From Geranomyces variabilis (Eukaryota > Chytridiomycota > Chytridiomycetes > Spizellomycetales > Powellomycetaceae): 64,000 nt of DNA. The DNA lies in NCBI GenBank assembly GCA_027603065.1, contig JADGJP010000004.1:848180-912179 (forward strand), in the 5' to 3' direction. A program made the translations under genes and the position numbers. The notes below the pieces were generated by a model. That model searched no databases. It was not told where the DNA came from and worked only from the letters and a program-made list of their open reading frames with translations. Positions 21,362-31,545 of the stretch are shown here, in pieces; position 1 is the first letter of the stretch, and every line of letters begins with the position of its first letter.

Positions 21362-23966
21362 ATGAACTTTTTACGCAACCTTATCGGCTCAGACCAGCCC
21401 AAATCCCACGAGGATCTCGTCGAGATCTCCTCAGGAACCCTCTACCGGGTCACACCCGCCAATGGAAAGCAGCTCGTCTTTCGAGATGCCGCCGCCGTCA
21501 TTCGCAGCACCACCACCCCGTTTCAATACCAGCTCGTCATAACCCGCATATATGCTGAAGATGAACCGGAAAATGACGAAGATGTCTTTGACGATGACGA
21601 GCACGTGTACCTCCTCGACAAGGCTCTGCGCCTCCGCCGCCTGGAAGGCACTCCCTCGTCAATCGAATGGGCCGATGCTGCTGGGCAAGGAAAGGGCTGG
21701 GAGTTTGAGATCGATCCGGAAGTGGACATTGACACTCAAACGAAGTTTGAGGACTTGGCCTATACGTGCATGTACGAACGGCAGGAGGGCAAATCGCACT
21801 CGACCGCAAGCGATCGGGAGCTGGCTGCGTTTGCCGAACAAGTAAAAGCCGCTGCCCACGCTAATCCTATCGGGCAGAAGATTAAGAATACGGTGAGTGG
21901 CAGGAGAATGGCAAAGACTTGCGCCGCGCAGAGGCGTTTAACGAAGGGACGGTGATGACTTTCAATCCGACACCGAGAACAGAGAAAGTGAGAGACAAAA
22001 TTACTCTCTGAGTCCAAAAAACATCAACTTGCGCGCGGTGCAGTGTGGAGATGTCAAGTGTTATTTACTCACATGATCGTGTGCCATACTGTTCTTAACT
22101 CTAGACACGCACACCAGTCAAATCACAGGCCGGATCCGTTCAAGGAACCCCAACACCACGGTCTCCTCTAAGCCCCGTTACATCCAACCAGACTTCCGGC
22201 GCGCGGTCTTCAGCCCATTCTCACCTTCCTGGACATCTCGCATCCCGCCCTCTTGCCGCCGTGCCTGTTGGAGAAACCATACACGTTGCGAACGTCATGC
22301 TCCACCTCTATGATCCCAGCGTTGGCCAGTTCTTGCCAGTTGACCAGCGTGCTACGGCTGAGATTACCGAAATTGCAGAATGGCAGTTCCAGCTTGTAAT
22401 TAAGTCCACGACCGACTACGTGTGGGTGTGCCAACCTATCGAAGCTGAGATGCAACCGACTTTCAACGCCGCGCTCAAATCATTTTGCTGGAACTATATC
22501 CAGGAATCCACCCGGATACCGTTATACACGTGGTCGGTTGTTTTCCAAAACGTCGATGACGAGAATGAGTTCAAGGGACTGGTGACCGAGTGCCTATACG
22601 AGCAGTCGAACAAAGAAGTCTTCCGCAAAATGAAGCAGCAGGAGCAGGACTACCTGCTGCGACTGTACGATGACGATCCGATGGATGTAGACGTGCGCGA
22701 GGAAATTGCGGCGGAAAACGATCAAGAGCAGTGGGAGGAGGAGGTAGAGTCTCCGCAGGATGCCCCAGGTGCGTCCGATGCCGAGGACTCGGACGATGAG
22801 ACCGGTCAACAGGCGTATAATGCCGCAACTACGGGCAGCAAAAACAGCCAGCTCGCCGTTGGTTACAAGCACGAGCGCTCGTTTGTTGTGCGTGGAGACA
22901 AAATCGGAGTCTTCAAGCACACCGAGGACGACCGCATTAAATTTGCGACAACGATTAATAATGTCCGAGCAATGGACGGGGTGACGTTTTCGCCGCGAAA
23001 GGTCATGCTGCATCAGGAGGACTCTGCTCTGTTGATGATGAAGCCCGGCGACGAAAACAAGCTCTATAAGATGGATCTCGAAGTTGGGAAAATTGTCGAG
23101 GAGTGGAAGGTCGACGATCACCGCCAAATTGAAGAGATGGTGCCCGACCAAAAGTACGCGCAGCTGACGCAGAACGAGACACTGGTCGGCATCGGCCACA
23201 ACTCTATCTTCCGCCTTGATCCGCGCCTCGCAGGCAACAAGCTCGTAGAATCCCAGTCCAAAACGTACGCAACAAAAGCTGACTTTTCGTGTGCGGCGAC
23301 GACTGGGAAGGGCGAGCTGGTGGTCGGCTCGACGAAGGGAGAGATTCGCCTGTATAACAAACTGGGTATTAACGCGAAAACACTACTTCCGGGCTCTGGC
23401 GACGCTATTATCGGGATCGATACCACCGAGAACGGCAAGTGGATTGTCGCGACTTGCAGGACCCACCTGCTCCTCATCAATACCGAGATCAAGAGCCAGC
23501 CAGGTACACTTGGCTTCCAAAAATCAATGGGCCAGGAGAAACCGCAGTTGAAGCGGCTGCAACTGAAGCCGGAACACGTCGTGTGGCTCGGTGGCAGCGT
23601 CAGCTTTACCCCTGCACGGTTCAGCACGGGCGACAGCGAAGAACAGGCAATCATTACGTCGTGCGGCAAGAATGTGATTCGGTGGAACTTTAGGCGCGTC
23701 AAGAGCGGCCACTATTACGACTACACGATTAAGCAGTACGAAGACACAGTTGTTGCGGACAACTTCAAGTACGGCGAGGACAGGGCCATTATTGTTGCCT
23801 TGCCGAGTGAGGTCGAGATGGTTACAAAGGTAAATAGCTCGTGAGTTGTGAATGAAGGTAGACGCTTAATAACTGACGGACCCTCTTATGTACCCATCAG
23901 AACCGTCTTTCCACTCCGGTGAAGCTTCTTAAAAGCCGGTCGCACATCGTTAACTCGCCATTTTGA
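21362..23966 (+). CDS. VID27: VID27-like cytoplasmic protein
   Basis: Three exons (21362-21892, 22105-23829, 23901-23966) encode 773 residues. The N-terminus (MNFLRNLIG, ISSGTLYRVTPANGKQLVFRDA) and the acidic middle (DDDPMDVD, SDAEDSDDET) fit VID27. The C-terminal WD40/beta-propeller-like VID27 domain carries LAVGYKHERSFVVRGDKIGVF, LLMMKPGDENKLYKMDLE, GKIVEEW and DRAIIVALPSEVEMVTK, ending SRSHIVNSPF. Yeast Vid27 was named from vacuole import and degradation screens of fructose-1,6-bisphosphatase; its molecular role is unclear. The first intron is 212 nt, far longer than most here, and holds a probable snoRNA. The gene converges on the Rho-like GTPase gene. Confidence 0.92.
21947..22015 (+). 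ncRNA. Probable box C/D snoRNA in VID27 intron 1
   Basis: Inside the 212-nt first intron of VID27 there is a perfect C box (GTGATGA, 21952-21958) and a perfect D box (CTGA, 22008-22011). They are bracketed by a 4-bp terminal stem, GGAC (21947-21950) with GTCC (22012-22015). The 69-nt size and intronic position in the sense strand are standard for box C/D methylation-guide RNAs. The guide would be the stretch just upstream of the D box (about 21991-22007). A weak D'-like CCGA lies at 21967-21970. I did not identify the rRNA target. Confidence 0.6.
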
Positions 23967-24248
23967 GCAAGGAAAAAAACCTCAGAGCTGGCCCACTGTA
24001 AATGGGCTTACACATTCGGAGGAGGGTTTTCAAGAAAGCGTTTCAATTGACGTTATCACGTAGCGCGTGCCTCTCTCATGTCCCGACACTGCATGTAGTT
24101 TTGTATTTGTACAATAATATCTGAACGGTTATGAAAATTGGGAGAGATTTTACTTGAATGTGATTGCAAGATTTTCTGTACACTTATCATGCGCCTCCCT
24201 TCCGCCCTGCCTCCCCCACCGTTTGCCATTGTTTGGCGCGATGCACGA

Positions 24249-25355
24249 CTACATGACGACGCATTTACACCCACCGCTGCGTTGTTTAGTTGCTGTGGTT
24301 GGCTGAGGTACCTGTGGTTTGCTTGGTTCAGGGATCTTCGGCTCTTCTCCTTTTAATGGAGGAGTAGGGGCGGGAGACGGCGGCGCGAGGAGAATCGAGG
24401 GTGATTTTTGCTTGATCGAGCTGGATGGCTTGGTAGAACGTTGCGACGCGGCAGAATGCGCGGACCGGATACTCTTTATAGATTTCCGTCGAGTGGCCTT
24501 GTCATCATCATTATTCGCAGTGGCAATTGATGCAGTCGCGATTGACCTGCCGCCCAAAGACGTTCGCCGCGGGAGTACCCGCGGCGTCGGTGATGCGGGT
24601 GATTCAGATTGATGGCCGTCATTGTCGGAGTCTGAAGATTCTGAGGAGCTTGGCGCCGGCCGTGAGGTTTCCGAGTCAGGAGTTGATGGTCCAGCCATCA
24701 TCTCGTCGGTCTGCGGGCCGCCAGCGTCCAGCGCCTCGACCGTAGATGGTGTTTGTAATGACAACGAGCTTCTCCGTTTTCCCCGCGCACCGCCTTCAGC
24801 GGACACGCTTGGCCGGCCCGTCAGTTCTGTGTCTCCGGCACCCAGTATCGCACGCGCGGCATCGAATACTGCGTCGACATTGATGCTATCCCGCGCGCTG
24901 CATTCTATGTACTTTGCGGCACCAATCCGCGCTGCGACGGCCTCGCCTTCGTCGAACCGGACCGGCCGGAGCGACTCGCGCGACAGTCGTTGTGCTGTCT
25001 CTTTGTCGCTGCGGAGGTCCGTTTTCAGGGCGACGAGAAGAATTGGGACTTTGTCGCTAAAGTAGCGGACTTCCGGAACCCACTTTTCGTCGACATTTTC
25101 CAAGCTTAACGGGTCGTCCACCGCAAACGCGATAATAAAAGCGTCCGCATTATCGTAGGAAAAAGGCCGAAGTCTATCGAATTCGTAGCTGCCTGCTGTG
25201 TCGGCGAGCTCGAGCGTGCACCCGCTGCGCGCGTATGTGTCGGAGACAGTTGTGAAATGGGTGGCTGGGAACGGCGCACGGCAATAAACCAGGCACAGCG
25301 CCGTCTTTCCTGTCCGCTCGTCACCAACAACAACCACTTTTTTGCCACCTGCCAT
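24249..25355 (-). CDS. Atypical Rho-family GTPase with long Ser-rich tail and CAAX box
   Basis: A single exon encodes 368 residues. Residues 1-170 are a Rho-type G domain: P-loop GDERTGKT (11-18), switch I VSDTYARSG, DTAGSYEFDRLRPFSY (52-67), ENVDEKWVPEV, LKTDL (110-114) and ECSA (151-154). Compared with Rho and Ras, the position of Ras Gly12 is Glu13, the catalytic Gln61 position is Ser56, and the Asn/Thr of the (N/T)KxD motif is Leu110. The protein should therefore be GTPase-poor, like the Rnd group. A tail of about 190 residues rich in Ser, Pro and Arg ends GGCKCVVM, a CAAX prenylation box with neighbouring Cys. It is probably a membrane-tethered polarity or cytoskeletal regulator. The consequences of the substitutions are inferred. 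Confidence 0.85.
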   Translation of the reverse strand: MAGGKKVVVVGDERTGKTALCLVYCRAPFPATHFTTVSDTYARSGCTLELADTAGSYEFDRLRPFSYDNADAFIIAFAVDDPLSLENVDEKWVPEVRYFSDKVPILLVALKTDLRSDKETAQRLSRESLRPVRFDEGEAVAARIGAAKYIECSARDSINVDAVFDAARAILGAGDTELTGRPSVSAEGGARGKRRSSLSLQTPSTVEALDAGGPQTDEMMAGPSTPDSETSRPAPSSSESSDSDNDGHQSESPASPTPRVLPRRTSLGGRSIATASIATANNDDDKATRRKSIKSIRSAHSAASQRSTKPSSSIKQKSPSILLAPPSPAPTPPLKGEEPKIPEPSKPQVPQPTTATKQRSGGCKCVVM

Positions 25356-26096
25356 AATGGTGTGTTTCAGGCGGTAAGTCTAGGAAGTTCGTAACAATTT
25401 GGCCGCCGAAGTCCTGCAATACAGGCGGTGGAGAGGAATGAAAGGTTGGCGCGCTCTGGCTTAATTCTAAGTCGTTACGAAGAGGAGGAAAGGACCAAAG
25501 GCGGGGGAACTAATTAATTACCGAATCTGAACAATAGTCGCGCAGCCTGTATGCTCTTCACGAATCGGGACTCAAATTGAGATTACCGGTCTCGGGTTTT
25601 GAAAGATAAGAACTGGAAATGTCTTTTCCGTTGCGGAGAGTCAAATCTCTAATGCGTGGTAAGGTGCGCTTTTATTGGAATGTGTGGCGGGAAGCCAGGA
25701 AAACCGCACGTTGCAAGCTGCACCCCGGTGAAGGCCGAGCTGTCCGAATCTGACATCTCATGTGCGGGACTGTAATTTCGATCTCCATATGCCATGCTTC
25801 GTGGCGGAGAGCCTCCTATATATGCTAGGAGACCGAGAGTCTCGCGGGAATGTGGGCAGCGTCTCTGTCAGACTGATGCCAGTTGTGGGACGCCGCACGC
25901 GGCGTGGCGCAGTCATGGGTTTCCGCTGGTATTCACCCACGATTCCCTCTCTTGGCGGCCGCTGTCGAAAGTGGGCAATCTTGGCATACGGCCGTATAAA
26001 GCGTATAAAAGGCGTGATGGAACGCTGATTGCTCTTTCTTGCTACGAACGGATACACACGGACGTTTTACCCGCGACAGCAACTTTCATAGTATAA
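25356..26096. promoter_or_regulatory. Divergent promoter region, Rho-like / MICAL-like
   Basis: About 740 bp between two divergent start codons. TATA-like sequences on the plus strand (GCCGTATAAAGCGTATAAAAGG around 25990-26012) lie some 90 bp before the MICAL-like start and could serve it. No conserved ORF is seen. Confidence 0.45.
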
Positions 26097-28029
26097 ATGC
26101 TCTCCTCGGCTCCTGATATGGCTACCCCGCAAGCCCGCTTCGGCGCCTTTATTGAAGCCGCCGACGTCGACGACACTGTGGCCGCCTTCGAGCAGCTCAA
26201 GCTTCATGACCAGGCTGTCAGCGGCAAAACGCTTTACGAAAGGTTGAAGGCAGGCCTGCTTCCGAACGTTATCTACCGCCAGAAGGGCTACTTTACCCTT
26301 CTCGATCAGAAAATCGCTGCCGCCAAAAGCGTCTGGCCCGGGGACTTTGTGCCCAAACGTTTCTTGATTAGCGGCGCTGGACCTTGCGGACTGCGCGCCG
26401 CGGTTGAGCTGGCTGCGATTGGGCACGAAGTTAATATCATCGAGTTGCGAAACCAATTTTCCCGGCACAACATCATCAAAACGTGGAATGCGACGATTGC
26501 CGACCTTACCGGCCTTGGTCTCGGCCTCTTTGTACCGAATTTTCAGCCACACGGTCACCTGCATCTGGAAACCAGGAAGATTCAGCTTGTTTTGCTGAAG
26601 ACTGCTTTGATGCTGGGAGTGGCCGTACAATACGACGCTGGGTTGTGTGGTCTTGTGGACCCCGCATCGGAAACTGCGGCGGGCAAGAGCAAATTTTGCG
26701 CATGGACATTGCCTGCTGCGAAAGCTCGCGCTTTCTGTCGAGCGCGTTCTCAACTGCCACCTATCGAATCTGACGCTGTCCCCGCCGAGTTGGCTTTCCA
26801 GGTTAACCCCGACTTGGACGCCACCGCCGAGCGGCGCAACAAAGTCGACTTTATTCAGCGTGCGCTCTCCTCGGACGGCGCCATCCTCCCTGCCGGGCAG
26901 CCCCTTAACTCACTGGCTGGCCTGATCGAGTTTGACGCACTCCTTGTCGCCGAAGGCGAGGCATCGACGCTGATGCGCCATATAGGCTTCGATCGCAAAT
27001 ATGCTCGCTTTGCCGAGGCAATTGGAATGGTGATCAACCTGGAGTTTTCACCCGCTGTTGCCGCTGCGAAGCGTGGCGCGCGTCCCCCAGAGCTGATGTT
27101 GCCAGAGTTTGTAGTCGGAAGAACGGAGGCCATGTGGCGAACAGGGATCTTGGGCAAACTTGACCGCGCCGGTATACAAGTTGAAAACATTGAATATATG
27201 AGGTTTGTCCATGCGTGCGCCATGCTACGGACTACGCGAACATGAAGGAGTCTAACCTATACCTCAATGTTTCAGAGGGCTTCGAACGCACTTTCTTGTG
27301 GTCACGGTGAAGCGCGCATCGCTGCTTGCGGCCAAGGTCTTGCGCCAAAACGTCGGCGCCATTCGCGATACCCTGGCTGCATCTAACGTTGACATTGCGG
27401 AACTGCGCAACTTTGCTCGCTGCATAGCGTCCTCGGCCGGCGTACCCGAAGAGGCACCATTCTGCGATCGTCACGGCGTACAACTTTTCGACTTTTCGTC
27501 GAAGGGAATGGTCATGCAGAGCATGAGGGTTTTGGAGTCAGAAAACGACACCAAAGCCGTTGTGATGCCGATAGGCGACGCCTATCAGAATCCGTTCTGG
27601 CCACAGGGTCTTGGTATCAATCGCGGCTTCCAGACGGCTCTGGATGCCGTCCATGCGGCGCATCTGTTCTTTGCCGCGTCTCCCGATATGGCGTTAGAAG
27701 AGCGGGCTTTTTCGCGCCGCACTTGCGAATGGAGAACTCTTTCAAATGAGGGATTACGACTTCCTACACCCGCCGCGCCGTGGACTGCCGACCCACTCTC
27801 ACGCTACGATGTTGGCTTATATAAAAATATCCACTTTCACGACATGGCCGATCCGAATCTGTTGCTGGGGCGCGCAGAGTTTTGGGCTAAGACCAGCGCG
27901 CCCGCCTTTTGCGACGCAGAAGGCCAGGCAGCCGCGGCAGCAAACATCAGAATGCCGAAAAGAATTATGGTACAGCTAGAATTGGAAGACTCACGAGGCA
28001 AGGAGATTGTTTCACCTGGACGTAGTTGA
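26097..28029 (+). CDS. MICAL-like FAD-dependent monooxygenase
   Basis: Two exons (26097-27202 and 27276-28029) give 619 residues. The Rossmann FAD site FLISGAGPCGLRAAVELA is followed by VNIIELRNQFSRHN, as in MICAL enzymes, and later by QLVLLKTALMLGVAVQY. The C-terminal half has LLVAEGEASTLMRHIGF and DAYQNPFWPQGLGINRGFQTALD, matching the MICAL (E/N)PFWP.G.G..RGF motif. MICALs oxidise methionines of actin and disassemble filaments, using NADPH. Here there is only the monooxygenase part: no calponin-homology, LIM or C-terminal coiled-coil domain is seen, so the actin link is not shown. Plain aromatic hydroxylases are the alternative, but the SRHN and PFWP.G.G motifs argue for MICAL. An alternative in-frame ATG is at codon 8. 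Confidence 0.8.
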
Positions 28030-28294
28030 AAACTAGGGGGCATTAGAACTATGGTAGCGATAGAGTTACTCAAATTCATGACAGTCACAATGCTGACGGG
28101 GTTGTCAGTCTTGAATCAGAAGTTTACTATAAAGAAACCCCATTCCGAAGCTCTAAGCGCAGACAATGGAGAACATTTTCGCCGGGCGGGGCATTTCTGG
28201 ACAGCTCTCCGTAGCTGTGTGACCGCACGCGTCTGGAGCAGCTCAAGAGCTTCCCCTCACTTTCCTTCCATCTCAAAACAGATCCCAGTAAAAC

Positions 28295-29428
28295 ATGGCC
28301 ACAATTCCGAGCTCCCTCTTCGGTTCCTCCAGTCAGCAGCAACCGCAGAATCTTGTCCAATTCAGAGCGGGCAAGTGCACTCGTTCGGGGACCACTGTGA
28401 CGCCCGAAGCGCGGAAAGGGTGAGGCAGCGGAAGAGTCAAACTGTTTTGGCTGCACTCGCCAACACGGTCTCCCTACTATGCAGTCTCCTCTACATGAAC
28501 CAGGGCGAAGACGGCCTGCTTCACTTTTTCTGGAAGGATAGACGCACCGGCGCAATCGAAGACGACCTCATCATCTTCCAAGGCAAGCCGCGTGAACGCC
28601 TTGACGATCGCTTTGCTTTAATGTTCTTACACGGTTTTGATCGCTAGATGAGGCGGATTTCGAGAAAGTCACTCAGTCAACGGGACGTGTCTACGTGTTG
28701 AAGTTCAAGTCGTCGTCGCAAAAGTTGTTCTTCTGGATGCAGGAGCCCAACGCCGACAAGGACGAGGAGTTGATTGCCAAGGTACCGTACGTTCTGCGCG
28801 TGGGACCAGAGCGCGGCGTCCGATAACTGAAGGGATCTTACAGGTCAACTCACTCATCAACAATCCGCCGTCTTCGGGCGATGATCTGACGCAAGCCCTC
28901 GCCCAAAGCCAAAGGGAGGATACACCTGCATCTCCTGGTGGCACGCCGTCGCAGCTCGAACAGATCCGGAGAATCCTTGCAAACATCAGCGTTTCCGGTA
29001 GGAGGAGAAGAGAGACGGCGTTGGCTTTTATGTTTGACTTTTGACACATCCTCGCCGCCAGACCGGGAGGCGGAGACCACAACACTCACACCGGAACTGG
29101 TGGGACCCATTCTCAGCAACGCCGAGATATCTTCTGTCCTCTTTCCCAACTTGCCGTACAAGGCGTTCCGAACCAATGCAGAGCTTGAGGTGTGGCCGAT
29201 TGTTCGACCAAGACGTACTTTAAATGTTAACTAACCGATTTCTGGCGCTTGTAGGATGTCATGAACAGTCCTAGTTTTCGGCAGTCTGCGCAATCTCTGA
29301 GCGCGGCGCTTCGCCAAGGACAGCTTACAGAGATAATTCAGCAGCTAGGCGGGGAAAATTTTGAGGCACTGCACACGTTCCTGCTGCGTCTGCAAGAGCG
29401 TACAAACAGCGCGATGGATACCGACTAG
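28295..29428 (+). CDS. RPN13: Proteasomal ubiquitin receptor RPN13/ADRM1
   Basis: Six exons: 28295-28419, 28485-28582, 28648-28781, 28844-28997, 29062-29189 and 29255-29428, 270 residues. The N-terminal Pru domain is clear: [65 protein letters not shown] and [11 protein letters not shown]. It binds ubiquitin and the proteasome base (Rpn2). The C-terminal half resembles the DEUBAD domain that binds the deubiquitinase UCH37: [12 protein letters not shown] and [23 protein letters not shown]. Yeast Rpn13 lacks this part, so the longer form is like that of animals. The second intron (28583-28647) starts with GC rather than GT; no GT donor would keep the frame. Confidence 0.93.
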
Positions 29429-29642
29429 GAGGCTACCTGGTACAAACCTGTTGCTGGTGAGGGAAATGAAGAAAAAAATGATTTCATTTCTGAATAACGT
29501 CCCGCCTTAGGATTATATATATATGAACATGCGCGTATGTGTTGAGTGAGCGAGAGGGTGGGACACGTTAAGGTCGCCAGAGGGGGGGAAGGGGGGGGGG
29601 GGTTCGGGTAGGGAGGGGGAATATGACCTCGATTTTTCTTGA

Positions 29643-31072
29643 TCAGTCGATTTCGATTCGGGGACGCGGAACTGCTGGCGTCATTTCCAGGTCTTTCTTC
29701 TGCATCCGCGTGTCGACTGAGAGGACAGTAAAGAATCAGTGTGTGCCAGAGACAGCAAAAGCTCTGCAAGTGCCCTCAAAATACATACCCATCTCGCGCA
29801 GCCCCGTATCGAAACCCTTTAGACACGTTACTGCGTTGATGATGGTCATAATATTAAGCAGCAGCTGGACCGCAGCTGTGAGATGAGAATGAAAGTGATT
29901 AGCGTTACTAGCTAGCAAAGTGGGAAGTCATCAATGCCATGTTGGAAAGGATACCAAAAGATGTAAGCCAGATGTTTGTGATCTTCAACTGCGGTTGGAG
30001 CGCTGTTTGGGACGCGACAAGCACAAATATGACAGCGGCAATATTTCCGCCCAGAAGCGCAAAGAAGGCGTACATTGATGTTCGATGTGCATATCGGATA
30101 GCGTACCATCCGCACGCGTAGTAGGAAGTGGCGAAAAGACCCATTAGCACCAGCGGTGGTATCCAGTACGACTTTTGCGAGCTGAACGTATTGGAATTCG
30201 GAGAAGGCGCCGGCGAGTCGGCGTCTATTTTCGCAAGAATCATAGCCACCAATACTTGAACAAAGATGCCCACGCTGAAGTATAAGTTTACTTTGAGCAG
30301 CAGGATGAACAAGTGGATGTGGCGAAGCAAGCGCTTCTTGACCAAGCTGGCGCCCTGGGACTGGAAGATGTGCCAACCATACTCGCGGTACACTTTGTAG
30401 GCGAGGAAGCACGAGAGCGATGACGTGACAAAGAGCACGCCGATGATGGCGTACGAGACAAGTCGTGCAACGGTCACGGGAGCGTCGGAGATGCTGGCCA
30501 TGTCCATGAGCTCCCGCATCGTCATTTTATCGTTTTGTGCCAGAGTAAAACCGCGTGGGGTAGTGGCCTGGCACTCTTTGCTATTATTCTTGGCCTCGTC
30601 CCAAGCACCTCGAAGGTCGTTCTTCGGGAATCCCTCCTTGATAGCGCTCATCCATGCCTCATTGCACGTGGTGAGCTTTTCAAATTGTTGGACTTGAACA
30701 ATCGAGTAGCCAAAGCATGCAACGTTGAAAATGGCCACGGCAAGGGTTTGCATTGTGTTCTTGTGTACGTACTGGATGGGATTTAACAGGCATCAATGAA
30801 ATGGAACGCGGCCAGCTGCAAACACAGGAGGTGGCGGAACCTACCGCTTCGGCAGTTAAAGCCGCTTGGAACACCAACGCGAGAATGAAAAGGGCAAAGT
30901 AGACCATAACGAAAATCAACGAGCCTCTGTTTTCAAAAGCTTCATTCAGAAAGGCGTGGACTTGAGAGATGACGACGACCTCAAGCGGAGTGACTATCAG
31001 GGCGGTAAGGACGGAGAGACCGACGGCCAGCTGAGCCCAGCTCAGAGCGGAAAACCGGGCAGCCAGGCCCAT
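29643..31072 (-). CDS. UPF0658 Golgi-type multi-pass membrane protein
   Basis: Four exons (30845-31072, 29955-30771, 29789-29875, 29643-29716) encode 401 residues with about seven membrane segments. The stretch YVHKNTMQTLAVAIFNVACFGYSIVQ spans the first splice. YREYGWHIFQSQGASLVKK and LFILLLKVNLYFSVGIFVQVL fit the fungal UPF0658 Golgi membrane family, as does the end INAVTCLKGFDTGLREM, where the last helix and tail are restored by splicing. Members have no known biochemical function. The tail after splicing (VDTRMQKKDLEM) is short and charged. The family call rests on recalled resemblance, so another fungal seven-TM group is possible. The gene converges on RPN13. Confidence 0.7.
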
Positions 31073-31545
31073 TTTTGGTGACGGTGGTGGTGGTGGTGGC
31101 AACTTTTGCCGGTAAGCGGGCGGTTGGGAGGAGGAGCCCGCAGGGTCGTAATGTTTTGAAAAGGATGTTTGGTGTGCTAGCGGCTCCTTCTTGCCCTCCT
31201 GCATCGCAAGCAAATGCACAGGTGGTAGACGGTCGACGGCGACGGCGACGGCGGGGAGGCAGACGCTAAGTTGCTAGAGCGCACACAGGAATGGAGCGAG
31301 GGTGGAAGATGAATGCTGCCGACGTCTCTGCCGACGGCGGGACGCAGCCGCGAGGGGAAGCGGAATGCGGCGCACAGGGGACCAGGAGGGACCTCGTCCT
31401 GAAACACGCGGGGAGTGAGGGCGGATGGGAGACGGAGACACACGCCGGTGGCTGTGCACTCAATCCGTGGCGCAGCACCCGTAATGACTCAGAACTTTCC
31501 TCGCTTGCTCTCGCTCTGAGGGACCTCCACCCAACATAACGACAC
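31073..31545. promoter_or_regulatory. Divergent promoter region, UPF0658 / eIF2B-gamma
   Basis: About 470 bp, GC-rich with simple GGTGGTGGTGG and CGACGGCGACGG runs (31080-31260). It must contain both promoters. ORFs through it are low-complexity shadows. Confidence 0.4.
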
